This document shows, piece by piece, positions 6,057 to 7,095 of a stretch of DNA of 7,095 nt; the stretch's first letter is position 1, and each line of letters starts with the position of its first letter. The notes under the pieces were generated by a model, which was not told the DNA's origin, ran no database searches, and was given only the letters and a program-made list of their open reading frames with translations. The stretch spans positions 1-7,095 of the forward strand of contig CAJWZY010000110.1 in assembly GCA_913050545.1 (NCBI GenBank), written 5' to 3'. This DNA is from an uncultured bacterium (lineage in GTDB: Bacteria; Planctomycetota; UBA8108). The position numbers and the translations under genes were made by a program.

Positions 6057-7095
6057 CTAATTGCAGATGGGAGAAACCCGGAGGCAATCCGCCCCATCCT
6101 CGGTTTCATCCACACCGCAGTCCTCCTGCAGGTAACCTGCAGAGGAAGGTGTCGGCGAAGCCGGGGGCGCACCGCCGCTGAACAACCAGCTGAAGATAAT
6201 GATCGCGTCGGTAATCTCGATATTGCCGGTATCGTTGGTATCGGCCGCATCGAGACAGAGAGGTGCATCTCCCCCGCTGAAGAGATAGAGCAGCGGGATA
6301 ACGCCATCGGTCAGGTTGATGGAACCATCGGAATTGCCATCACCGCGCACAAAGAGCGGACCGGCCGGCACCTTGCAGGCCGGCGCGTCGGCGCAGTCAT
6401 CGTCGTCACAATCAGCGGCGCCGTCACCATCGTCATCGACCCCGTTGTCACAGAGCTCCATGGGAACAGCATCGCAATCGGGGGTGCCCGCGCAATCAGC
6501 ATCATCGCAGTCGGTGTCACCATCTCCATCGTCATCCCAGCCGTTGCCGCACTCCTCCGGAGGAATCTCGTCGCCGACGATGATCACGCTGCGAGAAATG
6601 GCATCCTCTGCGAAATCATCGCAATCGAGGCGGTCCTGTACAGATATGGTCACGCGGTAGGAGCCCTCTCCTCTCATGAAGAGAAATGCCGAACCCGCCA
6701 CCTGCGGACCAACCACTCGGTCTGGAACGCCCTCGATCTGGGCTTCAACCTTGAATGTATAAAGGACCTGGTCATTGGAATCATCGAAGCCCACAGCCGT
6801 GGCCCGGTGGGACGCTCCCAGGCCGAACCCGGTGGAGAGAACCGAAACCTCGCTCAGATGGGTGTCCGCATAGCCGGGCTCTCCCTCCTCGGGACAGGGT
6901 CCCGGAGAAAATTCAGGCAGCTCGGTCTCGTAGTTGTGCTCGATCTGCTCCGGACTCAGGACTCCGTCGTGGATCCTCAACTTGGAAACCAGGATCCTGC
7001 CCTGTAACCCAATCGTCATGCCCACTCCATCACCCTCGGTCTGCTGGGCGAGCCGGATCTTCGTACCCACGTGGGTGTTGATCCGGCCGGCGCCG
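6057..7095 (-). CDS. Secreted LamG / metal-binding-motif / dockerin-like protein (5' end outside window)
   Basis: The frame is open from the right window edge to TAG at 6059-6057, giving 345 residues that lack the N-terminus; a GTG at 7070 is only internal. Going from N to C, about 7095-6930 is the end of a LamG/concanavalin-like jelly roll (GRILVSKLRIHDG, LSPEQIEHNYE). About 6840-6565 looks like an Ig/PKD-type beta domain (YRVTISVQDR). Two Asp/Cys-rich putative metal-binding motifs follow (CGNGWDDDGDGDTDCDD near 6550-6500; LCDNGVDDDGDGAADCDD near 6460-6405). A pair of dockerin-like calcium loops comes next (GDGNSDGSINLTD near 6345; DTNDTGNIEITD near 6240), each followed by an aromatic helix ending in LFSGG. 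The tail has conserved-looking cysteines (DCGVDETEDGADC). Such pairs are often found in secreted planctomycete-type proteins. The role is probably extracellular, with glycan or surface binding as an inference. It converges on the TPR protein gene. Confidence 0.85.
   Translation of the reverse strand, partial: GAGRINTHVGTKIRLAQQTEGDGVGMTIGLQGRILVSKLRIHDGVLSPEQIEHNYETELPEFSPGPCPEEGEPGYADTHLSEVSVLSTGFGLGASHRATAVGFDDSNDQVLYTFKVEAQIEGVPDRVVGPQVAGSAFLFMRGEGSYRVTISVQDRLDCDDFAEDAISRSVIIVGDEIPPEECGNGWDDDGDGDTDCDDADCAGTPDCDAVPMELCDNGVDDDGDGAADCDDDDCADAPACKVPAGPLFVRGDGNSDGSINLTDGVIPLLYLFSGGDAPLCLDAADTNDTGNIEITDAIIIFSWLFSGGAPPASPTPSSAGYLQEDCGVDETEDGADCLRVSPICN

Noticed and set aside
1..7095. CRISPR array, tRNA, rRNA or insertion sequence
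   Set aside because: I saw no direct repeats with regular spacers, no cloverleaf-like segments, no rRNA signatures, and no transposase or terminal repeats.

Overview
The window comes from a GC-rich bacterium. A Planctomycetota member, or a similar large-genome environmental lineage, is my best guess. It combines a membrane-anchored FHA protein, a very large FG-GAP/VCBS + ASPIC/UnbV + thioredoxin + TPR protein, and a secreted LamG protein ending in a paired dockerin-like module with a Cys-rich tail. Shine-Dalgarno signals are mostly weak or absent. The lineage is inferred from architecture, not from a marker gene.

Layout. Positions 1-1025 (minus strand) hold the first 341 residues of an FHA-domain protein with one membrane segment; its 3' end lies outside the window. 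A 190-base divergent intergenic region follows, with a near-perfect 23-base inverted repeat and a possible sigma70-type promoter facing right. Positions 1216-2034 (plus) encode a DnaQ-like DEDDh 3'-5' exonuclease fused to a C-terminal WYL domain. Fifteen bases later starts a gene that, read in one frame from 2050 to 6000, encodes a 1316-residue membrane-anchored, probably periplasmic protein: N-terminal anchor, unknown domain, VCBS/FG-GAP propeller repeats, ASPIC/UnbV domain, TlpA-like thioredoxin domain (WCLPC) and seven 34-residue TPRs. Tandem hairpins (6001-6054) separate it from a convergent minus-strand gene (6057 to beyond 7095). That gene encodes the C-terminal part of a secreted LamG / Asp-Cys-rich metal-binding / dockerin-like protein.

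The main finding is a single in-frame TGA at 3973-3975, in the middle of the large gene. The family-like sequence continues on both sides in the same frame, with no frameshift and no other stop in about 1317 codons. The bases just after the TGA can fold into a hairpin whose 7-base loop, AGGUCGU, resembles the E. coli fdhF SECIS loop (AGGUCU). Its GGU lies 18-20 bases after the TGA, against 19-21 in fdhF. I therefore propose that this TGA may encode selenocysteine, making this a candidate selenoprotein family not known to me, with its own thioredoxin domain as a possible reductant. A recent nonsense mutation, a sequencing error or a true gene split remain possible. The E. coli bulged U is not obvious here, and I cannot see whether selA/selB/selC exist in this genome.

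The exonuclease and the large gene may be co-transcribed because the gap is short, but nothing links their functions. The FHA and LamG genes are transcribed from the opposite strand and look like separate units.
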